A stretch of DNA of 64,000 nt from Salinarimonas soli (GTDB taxonomy: Bacteria > Pseudomonadota > Alphaproteobacteria > Rhizobiales > Beijerinckiaceae): positions 62,001 to 126,000 of the forward strand of contig NZ_VUOA01000021.1 in NCBI RefSeq assembly GCF_008386575.1, in the 5' to 3' direction. The translations under genes and the position numbers were made by a program. Of the stretch, positions 15,903-26,584 are shown in pieces (the stretch's first letter is position 1; each line of letters starts with the position of its first letter). The notes beneath the pieces are model-generated. The model was not told the origin of the DNA, did not search any database, and saw only the letters and a list, made by a program, of their open reading frames with translations.

Positions 15903-18431
15903 TCAGAAGCGCGTGCCGCCCGAGAAGCGGAAGGCCTGCGTGCGGTCGCCGCCGACGCGGCTGCCGTTCGGGAGAACGACGCCCTCGTCCTTGCTGAGCG
16001 CGACCGCGTAGTCGAACCGGATCGGGCCGAGCGGCGAGGCCCACAGGAGGCTGGCGCCGACGGACGAGCGGATCGTCTTGTTGTCGCGGACGTTCAGGCA
16101 CTCCTGCTGGGTCGGGGACGCCGCGTTGGCCGTGCAGACGCCACCGATGACACCGTCGATGATGCCGTTGCGGTTCACGTCGAAGGCCGTGTTGCCCTTG
16201 TACCCGAACAGCGTGCCAGCGTCGGCGAAGACCGCGCCCTTCAGGCCGAGATCCCGTGGCAGGCCGAAGATCGGGAACTGCACCTCGAGCGAGCCGCCGA
16301 AATAGGTGGTGCCGCCGATAGCGTTGGACCGGGCGTCGACCGTGCCGACGTCCCGCGGGCCGAGGCCCGACGGGGCGAAGCCGCGCACGAGCGAGGGGCC
16401 GAGGAAGTAGTGGTCGATGACCCGCAGGTTGTCGCCGCCGAAGGCCGCGATGTGACCGCCCTGGACGCGGGCGATGCCGACGATTTCCTCGAAGATCTCG
16501 TAATAGGCGCGGCCCTCGCCGGAGAGGCGGAAGTAGCGCGAATCGCCGCCGAGACCCGCGACCTCCGGCTTGATCTCGCCGTAGAAGCCGCTCGTCGGGT
16601 TCCGGAAGTTGTCGAGGCTGTTATAGACGAAGTTGAGGCCCACCAGCGAGGTCAGGGTCCGGCCCTGCGCCTCCTTGATCGCGATCGAGGCCTCGCCGTT
16701 CGCCTCGCAACCGCTGCTGCCGGTCGGGGTGGCCGTGGTGAGCCGGCTCGGGATGCCACCCGGCAGCAGCGACGTCACGCCGGGGATCGGGAACGAGCAG
16801 TCGTTGTAGGGCTTGCTCTCCGAGTTCGGGATCTTCACCTCCTGCTGGAACAGGGAGTAGCGGATGCCGACGGAGATCTCCTCCGTGATCGGGAGCGCGA
16901 AACGGATCGCGCCGCCCGTCGTGCGGTTCTCATAGCGCGAGTACTGAGTCTGGTCCGAGAACTTCGTGAAGAGGTCGAAGCCCGCGGCCAGTCGGTAGCC
17001 GAGGAAGTACGGCTCGGTGAACGAGAAGTCGACGCCCTGGGACTTCTGGCCCGCGGTGCCCGCGAGGCGGACGAACTGGCCGCGGCCGAGGAAGTTCGAC
17101 TCGGTGACGGAGACCTCGCCGATGAACCCGTCGGCCGTCGAGTAGCCGCCGGCGATCGAGAAGGCGCCCGTGGGCTGATCCTCAACATCGATGTTCACGA
17201 CCACGCGGTCCGGCGAGCTGCCGGGCTCGTTGGTGACGCGGACGCGCTTGAAGAAGCCCGTGTTGTTGAGGCGGCGCTCCGCGCGATCCACGAGCACCTT
17301 GTTGTAGGCGTCACCCTCGCCGAGATCGAGCTCACGGCGGATGACGTAGTCGCGGGTGCGGGTGTTGCCGCGCACGTTGATGCGCTCGATGTAGACCCGC
17401 GGGCCCTCCTCGACCACGTAGGCGACGCTGATCGTGCGGGTGGCGGGGTCGCGCTGGCCGACCGGGCGGACCTGGGCGAAGGCGTAGCCGCGGCGCGCGA
17501 TCTCGGTGGTGACGTTCGTGAGCGAACGCTCCACCGCCTCGGCGTTGTAGACGGCGCCCGAGCTCGTGGTGACGCGCGAGCGCAGCACGGCGGGATCGAC
17601 CTCGGGGCCGAGGCGCGAATCGACGCTCACTTCGCCGACGCGGTACTGCGGCCCTTCCTCGACGGCGATCGTGATCACGTAGCCGCCCTGGGCCTGGTCG
17701 AACTGCACGTCCGAGCTGACCACGCGGAAGTCGGCGTAGCCGTTCTTCAGGTAGTAGCGGCGGATGAGCTCGAGATCCGAGGCGAGACGGTCGGGATCGT
17801 AGACGTCGTTCGTCTTGATGAAGCTGAGCAGGTTGGTCTCGGCCGAGGTCATCACGCCGCGCAGGCGCGAGGCGGAATAGGACTGGTTGCCGACGAAGTT
17901 GATCGCCTGGATCGGCGTCTTTCCGCCTTCCTCGATCGTGTACACGATGTCGACGCGGCCGTTCGGGAGGTCGACGACGCGCGGGGTCACGTTCGCGAGC
18001 GCCCGGCCCGAGCGGCGGTAGATCTCGCGGATCCGGTCGGCGTCGGCCTGGAGCATGGCCTCGGTGAACGGGCCGCGCGCCCGCGCCGTCACCTCGGGCT
18101 CGAGCACCTCGCGCGGAACGCGGCGATTGCCCTCGAACACGACCCGGTTGATGAGGTTGTTCTCGCGAACGCTCACCACCGTGGCGCCGCCGCGGCGCGA
18201 GACGCGCACGTCGGAGAACATGCCGGTGGCAAGCAGGTTGCGCCGCGCTTCCTCCGTGGAGGAGCCCGAGACGTACGAGCGGATGGTTTCCGCATCGACG
18301 CGGCGATTGCCCTCGATCACCACCTGCTGCGCCAGAGCGCTCCCGGCGGAGAGGGTGGCAACCATCGCAAGAGCGGCAATGGTGGCGGACTTCGCCGTAC
18401 CCCGCCCGCGCTTCATCGTCGTCGACATCAT
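15903..18431 (-). CDS. bamA: Outer membrane protein assembly factor BamA
   Basis: An 842-residue Omp85 protein that folds beta-barrel proteins into the outer membrane. It starts at ATG 18431, with a signal peptide ([21 protein letters not shown], cleaved before [10 protein letters not shown]). Five POTRA domains occupy roughly residues 30-430. The C-terminal barrel carries the Omp85 loop-6-type segment near [17 protein letters not shown] and ends in FSGGTRF with the terminal Phe needed for insertion. Its position after rseP and before lpxD, with no skp in between, is the usual alphaproteobacterial order. Confidence 0.96.
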   Translation of the reverse strand: MMSTTMKRGRGTAKSATIAALAMVATLSAGSALAQQVVIEGNRRVDAETIRSYVSGSSTEEARRNLLATGMFSDVRVSRRGGATVVSVRENNLINRVVFEGNRRVPREVLEPEVTARARGPFTEAMLQADADRIREIYRRSGRALANVTPRVVDLPNGRVDIVYTIEEGGKTPIQAINFVGNQSYSASRLRGVMTSAETNLLSFIKTNDVYDPDRLASDLELIRRYYLKNGYADFRVVSSDVQFDQAQGGYVITIAVEEGPQYRVGEVSVDSRLGPEVDPAVLRSRVTTSSGAVYNAEAVERSLTNVTTEIARRGYAFAQVRPVGQRDPATRTISVAYVVEEGPRVYIERINVRGNTRTRDYVIRRELDLGEGDAYNKVLVDRAERRLNNTGFFKRVRVTNEPGSSPDRVVVNIDVEDQPTGAFSIAGGYSTADGFIGEVSVTESNFLGRGQFVRLAGTAGQKSQGVDFSFTEPYFLGYRLAAGFDLFTKFSDQTQYSRYENRTTGGAIRFALPITEEISVGIRYSLFQQEVKIPNSESKPYNDCSFPIPGVTSLLPGGIPSRLTTATPTGSSGCEANGEASIAIKEAQGRTLTSLVGLNFVYNSLDNFRNPTSGFYGEIKPEVAGLGGDSRYFRLSGEGRAYYEIFEEIVGIARVQGGHIAAFGGDNLRVIDHYFLGPSLVRGFAPSGLGPRDVGTVDARSNAIGGTTYFGGSLEVQFPIFGLPRDLGLKGAVFADAGTLFGYKGNTAFDVNRNGIIDGVIGGVCTANAASPTQQECLNVRDNKTIRSSVGASLLWASPLGPIRFDYAVALSKDEGVVLPNGSRVGGDRTQAFRFSGGTRF

Positions 18432-18652
18432 GAAGTGACCCGTCTCGTTTTTGTGTACCGCGGTTGTCAGCCGCACGACCGGCGGCTGCGCCCCCGGCCC
18501 TTCTGGTCCCGTTCTGCTTCTACTCAAGTTCCGCCTGGAAGCAAATCGCCCCGCCACGGCACCGGCACGCATTTTGGGGAGCCGTGGCGTTCGTGTCACG
18601 GCGGCCGCATGGGAAACGGACCTTTAAGGTGAACGAACCATTTCGACGCGAA

Positions 18653-18678
18653 ACGGCCCGCCGAGGGGTCGGCGGGCC
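18653..18678 (-). terminator. Perfect 11-bp stem between rseP and bamA
   Basis: CGGCCCGCCGA/TCGGCGGGCCG with a GGGG loop lies 69 bp beyond the rseP stop. On the minus strand it is followed by TTTCGCGTCG, a weak U-run. The 315-bp gap 18432-18746 holds this hairpin and presumably the bamA promoter; nothing coding was seen in it. Confidence 0.65.
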
Positions 18679-18746
18679 GCTGGAGCCGGTCGTTCGCGTC
18701 GGATCCCGGCCCGGGCCCCCGGAGAGCCCTGCCGCGCTCCCCGCCG

Positions 18747-19910
18747 TCAGGAGCCTCGGGAGAAGGTGGAGCCGAGGTGGAGGACGTCGTTCCAGGTAGC
18801 GAAGAGCATCAGCATGATCACGAGGGCGAAGCCGATGCGGAAGCCGATCTCCTGCGCCCGCTCGCTCAGGGGCCGGCCCCGCAGCGCCTCGATGGCGTAG
18901 AACATCAGGTGCCCGCCGTCGAGCATGGGGACGGGGAAGAGGTTGATCAGGCCGATGGAGACCGACAGGATCGCCACCAGGTTGATGAGCCCCGTGAGGC
19001 CGCCGAGCCCCGCCACTTGCCCCGAGACCTGCGCGATGCGGATCGGGCCGGAGAGCTGGTCCGTGGATTCGCGCCCCGTCGCGAGCTTGCCGATATAGTT
19101 GAAGGTCCGGTCGACCACGTACCAGCACTCGGAGGCGCCCGCGACGAGGGCCTCGACGGGCCCGTAGGAGAGATGGCGCACGTCCTCCTGCGAGCGCGTC
19201 GCCTGAAGGCCGAGAAGGCCGATGCGCTGGCGGCCGAAGGCGGTCTGGGTCTCGCGCCGGTCCGGGGTGGCCTCAAGGGAGAGGCGCCGCCCGTTGCGGT
19301 CCACGACGATGGTCAGGGCCTCGTCGGCGCTGGTGCCGACGATGCGCTGGAGGTCCGAGAAGCCCTTGAGCTCGCGGCCGTTGATGGAGACGACGACGTC
19401 GCCCTTCTGGAAGCCCGCGCGCTCGGCGGCGCTGCCCGGCTGCACGCTCTCGACCCGCGGGATGAGCACGTCCCGGCCGTTGACGAAGAGCACGCCCGCG
19501 AAGATCGCGACGGCGAGGATGAAGTTCGCGACCGGCCCGGCGGCCACGATCGCCGCGCGCTTCCAGACCGGCTTGTGGTGGAAGCTCACCGCCCGGTCGG
19601 CGGCGCTCATGCGGGAGAGCTGCTCGGAATCGGGCACGCTCGCGCCGTTCACGTCGCCCGCGAACTTCACGTAGCCGCCGAGCGGGATGGCCGCGAAGCG
19701 CCAGCGGGTGCCGTGGCGGTCGTGGAAGCCGAACAGCTCCGGCCCGAAGCCGATGGAGAAGACGTGAACCCCCACGCCGCACCAGCGGCCGACGAGGAAG
19801 TGGCCGAGCTCGTGGATGAAGACGACAACCGTCAGCACCGCCAGAAAGGGCAGGAGATAGCCGAAGATGAGGGTCCAGGCCCCACCGCCCACGGTGCTGA
19901 TCACGTCCAT
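18747..19910 (-). CDS. rseP: Site-2 intramembrane zinc protease RseP
   Basis: A 387-residue inner-membrane metalloprotease. The zinc motif FIHELGHFL (His33, Glu34, His37) sits in the first membrane helix, and the third zinc ligand lies in VPMLDGGH near the C-terminus. One PDZ domain lies between them (VQPGSAAERAGFQKGDVVVSI). Homologues cut anti-sigma factors such as RseA and clear signal-peptide remnants in envelope stress. It follows dxr by 38 bp and precedes bamA, linking envelope quality control to outer-membrane assembly. Confidence 0.95.
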   Translation of the reverse strand: MDVISTVGGGAWTLIFGYLLPFLAVLTVVVFIHELGHFLVGRWCGVGVHVFSIGFGPELFGFHDRHGTRWRFAAIPLGGYVKFAGDVNGASVPDSEQLSRMSAADRAVSFHHKPVWKRAAIVAAGPVANFILAVAIFAGVLFVNGRDVLIPRVESVQPGSAAERAGFQKGDVVVSINGRELKGFSDLQRIVGTSADEALTIVVDRNGRRLSLEATPDRRETQTAFGRQRIGLLGLQATRSQEDVRHLSYGPVEALVAGASECWYVVDRTFNYIGKLATGRESTDQLSGPIRIAQVSGQVAGLGGLTGLINLVAILSVSIGLINLFPVPMLDGGHLMFYAIEALRGRPLSERAQEIGFRIGFALVIMLMLFATWNDVLHLGSTFSRGS

Positions 19911-19948
19911 CGATTCGCTCTCCAGTCGCAGCGCTTCAACTTAAATTG

Positions 19949-21124
19949 TCACGACCCGCGCCGGGACAACAGGCCGGCGGCGATCCGTCTCGACTCATGG
20001 TCAACGACGAGGGCCTCCTCGACGGTCGGTGCGGCGCTCGCGCCGTGTGCCCCCCAGGCCGCGCAGGTCTCGTCCACGAGCCCCGCGATGTCGAGGAAGC
20101 CGATCCGTCCGCGGACGAAGGCGTCCACCGCCACCTCGTTCGCGGCGTTGAGCACCGTCGGCACCGCGCCGCCCGCCACGAGAGCCTCCCGGGCCAGCCT
20201 GAGGCAGGGGAAGCGCTCCACGTCGGGCGCCTCGAAGGTAAGCGCCCCGATCGCGGCCAAATCGAGACGCGTCCCCGGGAAATCGAGCCGCCCGCCCTCC
20301 CCCAGGCAATGGGCGATGGGGATCCGCATGTCGGCGGCGCCAAGGCCCGCCGTGACCGAGCCGTCGCGCCACTGGACGAGTCCGTGCACGATCGATTGCG
20401 GATGGACCAGAACCTCCAGCCGGTCGGGAGGCACGTCGAACAGATGCCGGGCTTCGATGATCTCGAGCCCCTTGTTCATCATCGTGGCGGAGTCGATGCT
20501 GATCTTCGCGCCCATCGACCAGACGGGGTGCTTCAGCGCCTGGGCGGCGGTCGCGCCCGCGATCCGATCGGCCGGCCACGTGCGGAACGGCCCGCCCGAC
20601 GCGGTGAGCGTGAGGGACACCACGTCTTCCCTACGCCCGGCCTGCAGGGCTTGCCAGAGGGCGTTGTGCTCGGAGTCCATGGCGAGCACCGTCACCCCGA
20701 TCCGGCGCGCGTCGGCCATGAAGGCCTCGCCCGCGCTCACGAGGCACTCCTTGTTGGCGAGCGCGAGGCTGCGCCCAGGCTTCATGGCGGCCCGGGTGGG
20801 AGCAAGGCCTGCCACGCCGCTGATGCCCGCCACGACGATGTCGGCGTCGCGCTCCGCCGCCTCGCGCACCGCCGCCTCGCCGGCGCCGCAGGCGATGCCG
20901 GTGCCCTGCAGCGCGTCGCGCAGGTCCGGGAGCCCGGCCGGATCGGCGAGCGCCGCGAAGGACGCGCGGAGCTCCACAGCCTGCCGCGCGAGCGCCGCCG
21001 CGTCACGGCCGCCCACGAGCGCCGAGACGGCAAACCGCTCGGGCGCGGCGCGCAGCACGTCCGCGGTCGAGCGACCGATGGACCCCGTCGCCCCGAGGAC
21101 CGTGACCTGGCGAGGCCTGCTCAT
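19949..21124 (-). CDS. dxr: 1-deoxy-D-xylulose-5-phosphate reductoisomerase
   Basis: A 391-residue NADPH enzyme that makes methylerythritol phosphate, the committed step of non-mevalonate isoprenoid synthesis. The Rossmann motif VTVLGATGSIGRSTADVL opens the protein, followed by ALANKECLVSAGE, the metal-binding AMDSEHNALWQAL, the flexible-loop region KHPVWSMGAKISIDSATMMN, and PTVLNAANEVAV. ATG at 21124 overlaps the cdsA stop by 4 bp. Making isoprenoid precursors next to uppS fits the cell-wall carrier-lipid pathway. Confidence 0.96.
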   Translation of the reverse strand: MSRPRQVTVLGATGSIGRSTADVLRAAPERFAVSALVGGRDAAALARQAVELRASFAALADPAGLPDLRDALQGTGIACGAGEAAVREAAERDADIVVAGISGVAGLAPTRAAMKPGRSLALANKECLVSAGEAFMADARRIGVTVLAMDSEHNALWQALQAGRREDVVSLTLTASGGPFRTWPADRIAGATAAQALKHPVWSMGAKISIDSATMMNKGLEIIEARHLFDVPPDRLEVLVHPQSIVHGLVQWRDGSVTAGLGAADMRIPIAHCLGEGGRLDFPGTRLDLAAIGALTFEAPDVERFPCLRLAREALVAGGAVPTVLNAANEVAVDAFVRGRIGFLDIAGLVDETCAAWGAHGASAAPTVEEALVVDHESRRIAAGLLSRRGS

Positions 21125-21981
21125 GCGGCCGCGATCCGGGCGCCGAGCAGCACGGCGCCGACGAGGAGCGCCACTGCGAAGAAGCCGTCGAGGCGGTCCA
21201 TCACGCCGCCATGGCCCGGGATGAGGCGGCTCGAATCCTTCACCTCGAACCGGCGCTTCAGCGCCGATTCCGCGAGGTCGCCCGCCTGGCTCACGAGGGA
21301 GGCGATGCCGGACAGCAGCACGACGACGGGCAGGCTCGCCACGGGCACCCAGCCGAGCCGCTGGGCGACGAACGCGACGAGGAGCCCCGCCCCGACGCCG
21401 CCGAGGAAGCCGCCCGCGAAGCCCGACCACGTCTTCTTGGGGCTCACCCGCGGCCAGAGCTTCGGCCCGCCGAGCTTGCGCCCGACGAAATAGGCCGTGA
21501 CGTCGGTGGTCCAGACCACGGCGAACATCCACAGAAGGCCCGTGATGCCGAGCTCGGGGTGCTCGCGCACCAGGGGCGGCACCACCGTCACCACGGCCGC
21601 GCAGGCAAAGCCCGCCAGCGCCCAGATCCGGTTGCGCGTGTCCCGGGCGACGACGGCGCCGGCGATGCAGCCGAGCCCGAAGAGGCCGAAGCCGATCGCT
21701 GCGGGCGCGTCCGTGACGAGCACGAGCGTCATGCCCGCGAGCGCGAGGCCGAACGCCACCTGCAGCGGCAGGGTGGGCCGCACGCGGGCGACCGTCGTCC
21801 ATTCGTAAAGGATGGCACCCCCGGCCAGGAGCCAGAAGAGGGCGAAGAGCCCGCCGCCGCGATAGGCGGCGAGAAGCGCCACGATGCCGAGCACGATGGC
21901 GGAGGCGAAGCGGGCGCCGAGCTCCGTCGCGTACCAGGGCCGCGGCCCCTGGGGCCCGGACGGGCTCGCCGCAGGCATCAT
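21121..21981 (-). CDS. cdsA: Phosphatidate cytidylyltransferase
   Basis: A 286-residue polytopic inner-membrane enzyme making CDP-diacylglycerol from phosphatidate and CTP. Many hydrophobic segments are present, with the family signature near the C-terminus ([20 protein letters not shown], then GVMDRLDG), including the conserved D-K-D and HGG-type residues. The ATG at 21981 overlaps the uppS stop by 4 bp, and its stop overlaps dxr by 4 bp. The four-gene run uppS-cdsA-dxr-rseP is a standard translationally coupled cluster. Confidence 0.95.
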   Translation of the reverse strand: MMPAASPSGPQGPRPWYATELGARFASAIVLGIVALLAAYRGGGLFALFWLLAGGAILYEWTTVARVRPTLPLQVAFGLALAGMTLVLVTDAPAAIGFGLFGLGCIAGAVVARDTRNRIWALAGFACAAVVTVVPPLVREHPELGITGLLWMFAVVWTTDVTAYFVGRKLGGPKLWPRVSPKKTWSGFAGGFLGGVGAGLLVAFVAQRLGWVPVASLPVVVLLSGIASLVSQAGDLAESALKRRFEVKDSSRLIPGHGGVMDRLDGFFAVALLVGAVLLGARIAAA

Positions 21982-22763
21982 GCGGTCCGCGCGCTCAAGC
22001 CGCCGAAGCGCCTGTCGCGCCGCATGAACTCGCCGATCGCCGCCTCGAAGGTCGCGTGATCGAAATCAGGCCAGAGATCGGGCAGGAAGACGTATTCGGC
22101 GTAGGTCGCCTGCCAGGGCAGGAAGTTCGAGACCCGGTGCTCGCCCGAGGTGCGGATGACGAGGTCGGGATCCGGGATGCCGTGGGTGTCGAGGGCGGCG
22201 TCGATATGGGCCATGTCGATGGCCTCCGGGTCGAGCCGTCCGGCCTTCACCTCGCGGGCGAGCCGGCGCACGGCGCGCACGATCTCCTGACGGCCGCCAT
22301 AGTTGAAGGCGATGGCGAGGACGAGGCCCGTATTGGCCCGCGTCAGGTCCTCGGCCTCGCACAGGAGCGCCTGCAGGTCGGCCGACAGGCTGTCGCGGTC
22401 GCCGATGATGCGCACGCGCACGTTGGCGGCGTGGAGCTCGGCCAGGTCATGCCGGATGAAGCGCTTGAGGAGGCCCAGGAGATCGGCCACCTCGGTCGCG
22501 GGGCGGCGCCAGTTCTCGGACGAGAACGAGTAGAGCGTCAGGTAGCGCACGCCGAGATCGGACGCGGCGCGCACCGAGCGGCGCACCGCCTCGACGCCCC
22601 GGCGATGGCCCTCGACGCGCGGCAGACCCCGCCGGGCGGCCCAGCGGCCGTTGCCGTCCATGATGATGGCGACGTGAACCGGCGCCCCGCCGCTCGGGGG
22701 AGCGGCGGCGACGGCAGCTTGGTTCCTCGCATCGACGGCCATGGGGTGCCCGCTCGCGATCAT
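21978..22763 (-). CDS. uppS: Undecaprenyl diphosphate synthase (isoprenyl transferase)
   Basis: A 261-residue cis-prenyltransferase that makes the C55 lipid carrier for peptidoglycan and O-antigen. Signatures: [20 protein letters not shown] with the catalytic Asp, [24 protein letters not shown], and [19 protein letters not shown]. Two ATG starts are possible, 22763 and 22742; the first is used here and gives 7 extra residues. It starts 7 bp after the frr stop, so the two are read together. Confidence 0.95.
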   Translation of the reverse strand: MIASGHPMAVDARNQAAVAAAPPSGGAPVHVAIIMDGNGRWAARRGLPRVEGHRRGVEAVRRSVRAASDLGVRYLTLYSFSSENWRRPATEVADLLGLLKRFIRHDLAELHAANVRVRIIGDRDSLSADLQALLCEAEDLTRANTGLVLAIAFNYGGRQEIVRAVRRLAREVKAGRLDPEAIDMAHIDAALDTHGIPDPDLVIRTSGEHRVSNFLPWQATYAEYVFLPDLWPDFDHATFEAAIGEFMRRDRRFGGLSARTA

Positions 22764-22770
22764 GAGGCCC

Positions 22771-23331
22771 TCAGACCTGCATGATCTCCTTTTCCTTGGC
22801 GGCGACGATCTGGTCGACCTCGGCGATCGTCTGATCCGTCGCCTTCTGCACCTGGTCGGCCTGACGCTTCTCGTCGTCCTGGCTGATGTTGCCGTCCTTC
22901 TCGAGCTTCTTGAGGAGATCGAGGCCGTCGCGCCGCACGTGGCGCACGGCCACGCGCGCCTCCTCGGCATATTTGTGCGCGACCTTCACCATCTCCTTGC
23001 GGCGCTGCTCGTTCATCTCCGGGATGCGCAGGCGGATCACCTGCCCTTCCGTCTGGGGATTGAGGCCGAGGTCGGACTCGCGGATCGCCTTCTCGACGGC
23101 GGCGACCATGCCGCGGTCCCAGACCTGGATCGACAGGAGGCGCGGCTCGGGCACGCTCACCGTGGCGACCTGGTTCATGGACATCGCGGCCCCGTAGGCG
23201 TCGACCGTGAGCGGCTCCACGAGGCTCGCCGAGGCGCGCCCGGTGCGCAGGCCGCCGAGATCGTGCTTCAGCGAATTGATGGCGCCCTGCATGCGGCGCT
23301 TGATGTCGTTCAGGTCGAAGGTCGCAGCCAT
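22771..23331 (-). CDS. frr: Ribosome recycling factor
   Basis: A 186-residue factor that, with EF-G, splits post-termination ribosomes. It has the usual two-domain layout: a long three-helix bundle with [20 protein letters not shown] in the start region, the central beta/alpha domain, and the conserved [18 protein letters not shown]. Length is exactly normal. The start ATG at 23331 is 55 bp from the pyrH stop; uppS starts 7 bp after its stop. Confidence 0.97.
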   Translation of the reverse strand: MAATFDLNDIKRRMQGAINSLKHDLGGLRTGRASASLVEPLTVDAYGAAMSMNQVATVSVPEPRLLSIQVWDRGMVAAVEKAIRESDLGLNPQTEGQVIRLRIPEMNEQRRKEMVKVAHKYAEEARVAVRHVRRDGLDLLKKLEKDGNISQDDEKRQADQVQKATDQTIAEVDQIVAAKEKEIMQV

Positions 23332-23386
23332 GGTCCTCGTTCCTACGCAAACGTCCTTTTGGGCTTACGCCGCGGCGGGCTCGGCT

Positions 23387-24103
23387 TCAAGGGGCAACGA
23401 TGGTCGAGCGCGAGCGCCCGTCGAGGATCGCCGTCACGGAGCTCGGCGCGTGCACGCAGCCGACGATGATGGGCAGCCGGCTCTCGCGCGCGAGAGCGAA
23501 GGCCGCGGTATCCATCACCTTGAGATCGCGGGCGATGGCGTCGTCGTGCGACAGGCGGTCGAAGCGGGTGGCCGACGGGTCCTTCTTCGGGTCCGCCGAG
23601 TAGACACCGTCCACCTGGGTGGCCTTGAGGACGGCATCGCAACGCAGCTCGGCGGCGCGCAGGACGGCGGAGGTGTCGGTGGTGAAGAACGGGTTGCCCG
23701 TACCGCCCGCGAGCACCACCACCTGGCCCTTGTCGAGGTGGTGAAGCGCCGGCTGGCGGGCATAGGTCTCGCAGATGGTGGGCATCGAGACGGCGGACAT
23801 CGTGCGGGCCGCGACCCCGGCGGCGTTGAGCGCCGTCTCGAGGGCGAGCGAGTTCATGACCGTCCCGAGCATGCCCATGGAATCGGCGGTCGGACGGTCG
23901 ATCCAGCCGGCCGCGCTCATGCGGGCGCCCCGGATGATGTTGCCGCCCCCGACCACGATGGCGATCTCGAACCCCGCCCGCGTCGCGGCCGCGATGTCCT
24001 GGGCGAGCGCCGACAGGATCTGCGTGTCGAGCCAGTAGCCGTCGGCGGCCATGAGGGCCTCGCCCGACAGCTTCACCAGAACGCGACGGAAGGGCATGGT
24101 CAT
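23387..24103 (-). CDS. pyrH: UMP kinase
   Basis: A 238-residue amino-acid-kinase-fold enzyme converting UMP to UDP. Signatures: RVLVKLSGEALMA, IAIVVGGGNIIRG, VVLAGGTGNPFFTTDTSA and KATQVDGVYSADPKKDP. A good ribosome site (GGAG, 6 bases before ATG) fixes the start at 24103. It sits between tsf and frr as in most bacteria, but a rho-independent terminator separates it from tsf, so it may also have its own promoter. Confidence 0.97.
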   Translation of the reverse strand: MTMPFRRVLVKLSGEALMAADGYWLDTQILSALAQDIAAATRAGFEIAIVVGGGNIIRGARMSAAGWIDRPTADSMGMLGTVMNSLALETALNAAGVAARTMSAVSMPTICETYARQPALHHLDKGQVVVLAGGTGNPFFTTDTSAVLRAAELRCDAVLKATQVDGVYSADPKKDPSATRFDRLSHDDAIARDLKVMDTAAFALARESRLPIIVGCVHAPSSVTAILDGRSRSTIVAP

Positions 24104-24138
24104 AGGAGGCTCCGGGTCTCGCCGAGGTGGGCATTCCA

Positions 24139-24166
24139 AGAAAAAGGCGGCGCCGGGCGCCGCCTT
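24139..24166 (-). terminator. Rho-independent terminator after tsf
   Basis: On the minus strand the tsf stop is followed by AAGGCGGCGCC and its complement GGCGCCGCCTTTTTC. The stem of about 9-11 GC-rich pairs ends in five U residues. This would end much of the rpsB-tsf transcript before pyrH. Confidence 0.8.
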
Positions 24167-24195
24167 CCGATTCGAACCGGGAAGGCCCGCGCTTC

Positions 24196-25119
24196 TTAGC
24201 GCACGCCCGCCTGAGCCGCGACCTCGGCCGCGAAGTCCGACTCCTCCTTCTCGATGCCCTCGCCGAGCGCGTAGCGCACGAAGCCCGTGAGCTTGAGCGG
24301 CGCGCCGACCTTGGACTCGGCCTCCTTGAGCACCTGGGCCACCGTCTTCGAGCCGTCGTGCACGAAGGGCTGCTCAACGAGGGTGACCTCCTTGTAGTAG
24401 CTCTTGAGGCCGCTCTCGACGATCTTCTGCATGACGTGGTCGGGCTTGCCCGCGTTCTTCTCACGCAGGATCGCCGACTCGCGCTCCACCACCGCGGGAT
24501 CCACGCCCGAGGCGTCGAGGGCCGCAGGGTTCATCGCCGCGATGTGCATGGCGATCTGGCGGCCGAGCGTCGAGATCTGCTCCACGTCGCCCGTCGACTC
24601 GATGGCGACGAGCACGGCGATCTTGCCCAGACCCTCGCTCACCTGGTTGTGCAGGTAGGTGGCGATGACGCCGTGGCCCACCGTGAGCTTCGCCACGCGG
24701 CGCAGCGTCATGTTCTCGCCGATGGTGGCGATGAGCTCCTGCAGGCGGTCCTTGACCGTGGTCGAGGCGCCGGGGAAGTGCGTGCCCTCGAGGGACTCGA
24801 GCGTGCCCTCGCCCATCAGGGCGAGCTTGGCGGCCTCGCGGGCGAAGGCCTGGAACTGCTCGTTGCGGGCCACGAAGTCGGTCTCGGAGTTGACCTCGAC
24901 GATCGCGGCCGTGCGGCCCGACGACTCGGCGGCGACCAGACCCTCGGCCGCGACGCGGCCGGCCTTCTTGGCGGCCTTGGCGAGGCCCTTCTTGCGCAGC
25001 CAGTCGACCGCCGCCTCGATATCGCCGCCGGTCTCGTTGAGAGCCGCCTTGCAGTCCATCATGCCCGCGCCGGTCTTCTCGCGCAGGTCCTTCACCATCG
25101 CCGCGGTGATGTTCGCCAT
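24196..25119 (-). CDS. tsf: Elongation factor Ts
   Basis: A 307-residue nucleotide exchange factor for EF-Tu. The N-terminal signature is [20 protein letters not shown] followed by MDCKAALNE, then [15 protein letters not shown] and the core repeats through [20 protein letters not shown] 25119 has an AAAGGA ribosome site upstream; an in-frame ATG at 25143 is less likely. It follows rpsB by 118 bp and is followed by a terminator. Confidence 0.97.
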   Translation of the reverse strand: MANITAAMVKDLREKTGAGMMDCKAALNETGGDIEAAVDWLRKKGLAKAAKKAGRVAAEGLVAAESSGRTAAIVEVNSETDFVARNEQFQAFAREAAKLALMGEGTLESLEGTHFPGASTTVKDRLQELIATIGENMTLRRVAKLTVGHGVIATYLHNQVSEGLGKIAVLVAIESTGDVEQISTLGRQIAMHIAAMNPAALDASGVDPAVVERESAILREKNAGKPDHVMQKIVESGLKSYYKEVTLVEQPFVHDGSKTVAQVLKEAESKVGAPLKLTGFVRYALGEGIEKEESDFAAEVAAQAGVR

Positions 25120-25148
25120 GGCTCGTCCTTTCTCAGCTCGCATAAGGG

Positions 25149-25180
25149 AGCCCGGCGCTCGGTTCAGAGAACGCCGGGCT
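25149..25180 (-). terminator. Hairpin between rpsB and tsf
   Basis: AGCCCGGCG and CGCCGGGCT form a 9-bp perfect stem with a 14-base loop just upstream of tsf. Without a strong U-run it may be an attenuator or a processing and stability element setting the S2 to EF-Ts ratio. Confidence 0.45.
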
Positions 25181-25237
25181 GGAATTCGTCACGATGGGGT
25201 CGACGCCGGTGCCCCGGCGCCGCTTCCCGGGGCTGGC

Positions 25238-26266
25238 TCAGGCCGCCACCGTCTCGAGCATCGTGCGGGCCTGGTTGACCCAGCCGTCGCGCTCGATGCG
25301 CCCGTTGAGCTTCAGGTCGCCGTCGAGGCCGGTCACGTCGGCCGGCTGCATCGCGGCGACCTGCCAGTAGTGATAGATGCCCGCGTCGTTGAGCTTCTTC
25401 TCGAGCTGCGGGCCGACGCCCGTGAGCTTCGTCAGGTCGTCCGGCGCGCCGCGGGGAGCCGCGAGGCGCTCGAACTGCTCGGCCGGCTCGTAGGCCGCGA
25501 CCGGAGCGGTCTCGGCGGCCGGCAGGTCCTCGACCATGGGGGACTCGGAGGCGCCGATATCGAGGCCGAGGTCACCCTGGCCGCGGGAGATGCCGTCGAG
25601 CGCCGCGCGGGCGATCAGCTCGCAATAGAGCGCGATGGCGCGGCCCGCGTCGTCGTTGGCCGGGACCGGGAAGGTGATGCCGTCCGGGTCGCAGTTGGTG
25701 TCGACGATGGCTGCCACTGGGATCCCGAGGCGCTGAGCCTCCTTGATCGCCAGCTGCTCCTTGTTGGTGTCGATGACGAAGATCAGGTCGGGCACGCCGC
25801 CCATGTCCTTGATGCCGCCGAGCGCCTTCTCGAGCTTCTCCTTCTCGCGGGAGAGCATCAGGCGCTCCTTCTTGGTCAGGCCGCTGGCCCCGCCGCCGAG
25901 GATCTCGTCGACCTTGCGCAGGCGCTGGATCGAGCCCGAGATCGTCTTCCAGTTCGTGAGCATGCCGCCGAGCCAGCGGGAGTTCACATAATACTGGGCG
26001 GAGCGCTTCGCGGCGTCCGCGATGGCGTCCTGAGCCTGGCGCTTCGTGCCCACGAAGAGCACGCGTCCGCCCGCGGCCACCGTGTCGCTCACCGCCTGGA
26101 GGGCGCGGTAGAGCATCGGCACCGTCTGGGCGAGGTCGATGATGTGGATGTTGTTGCGGGTGCCGAAGATGAACGGGAGCATCTTCGGGTTCCAGCGGTG
26201 GGACTGGTGACCGAAATGCGCGCCAGCTTCGAGCAGCTGCCGCATGGAAAAGTCGGGAAGCGCCAT
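25238..26266 (-). CDS. rpsB: Ribosomal protein S2 with C-terminal helix-hairpin-helix tail
   Basis: A 342-residue 30S protein. Residues 1-225 are canonical S2 ([55 protein letters not shown]). The remaining ~100 residues are an alanine- and acid-rich linker followed by [20 protein letters not shown], a helix-hairpin-helix-like module, then a conserved tail ending [11 protein letters not shown]. coli S2 has only about 241 residues; similar extensions are known in Rhizobiales. ATG 26266 begins the family match. The gene heads the rpsB-tsf unit. Confidence 0.97.
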   Translation of the reverse strand: MALPDFSMRQLLEAGAHFGHQSHRWNPKMLPFIFGTRNNIHIIDLAQTVPMLYRALQAVSDTVAAGGRVLFVGTKRQAQDAIADAAKRSAQYYVNSRWLGGMLTNWKTISGSIQRLRKVDEILGGGASGLTKKERLMLSREKEKLEKALGGIKDMGGVPDLIFVIDTNKEQLAIKEAQRLGIPVAAIVDTNCDPDGITFPVPANDDAGRAIALYCELIARAALDGISRGQGDLGLDIGASESPMVEDLPAAETAPVAAYEPAEQFERLAAPRGAPDDLTKLTGVGPQLEKKLNDAGIYHYWQVAAMQPADVTGLDGDLKLNGRIERDGWVNQARTMLETVAA

Positions 26267-26370
26267 CTTGAGTTCTCCGGTTGTGCCTCCGCGGAGCGGT
26301 TGGCCGGACCTGCCGGCCACCGGGACCCCTCGTCGGCGACGAGGCAGGCTCCGCGTGTGGAATACGCGCG

Positions 26371-26399
26371 CATATACGGGCTGGCGGAGGCGAATGCAA
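26371..26399 (-). promoter_or_regulatory. Predicted rpsB promoter
   Basis: On the minus strand TTGCAT (26399-26394) and TATATG (26376-26371) are spaced by 17 bases, a good housekeeping -35/-10 pair. The start of transcription would fall near 26364, leaving a leader of about 98 bases before rpsB. The 318-bp gap 26267-26584 between rpsB and the divergent lipase gene holds this and no evident gene. Confidence 0.55.
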
Positions 26400-26584
26400 G
26401 CGCAGCGCCCGTGACGCGACCGGAGCAGTCGGGGCGACGCCGCCGCGCAGGCGGGCGGCCATTCCTTCGGCTGTAAAGTGATACCGAAGTTTAGGGTGAG
26501 GCATCCTTCAAGCAGGCGGGCTGCCGGAACCTAACTTTCCAGCGACGAGTTTCATCATTGTACTCTTCCGCCCGGGAGGTCGCC

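Noticed and set aside
15798-18632. A long forward-strand open frame (944 codons) over bamA and lpxD's start
   Set aside because: It is antisense to the confidently assigned bamA, its translation is arginine- and valine-rich without motifs, and long empty antisense frames are normal in high-GC DNA.
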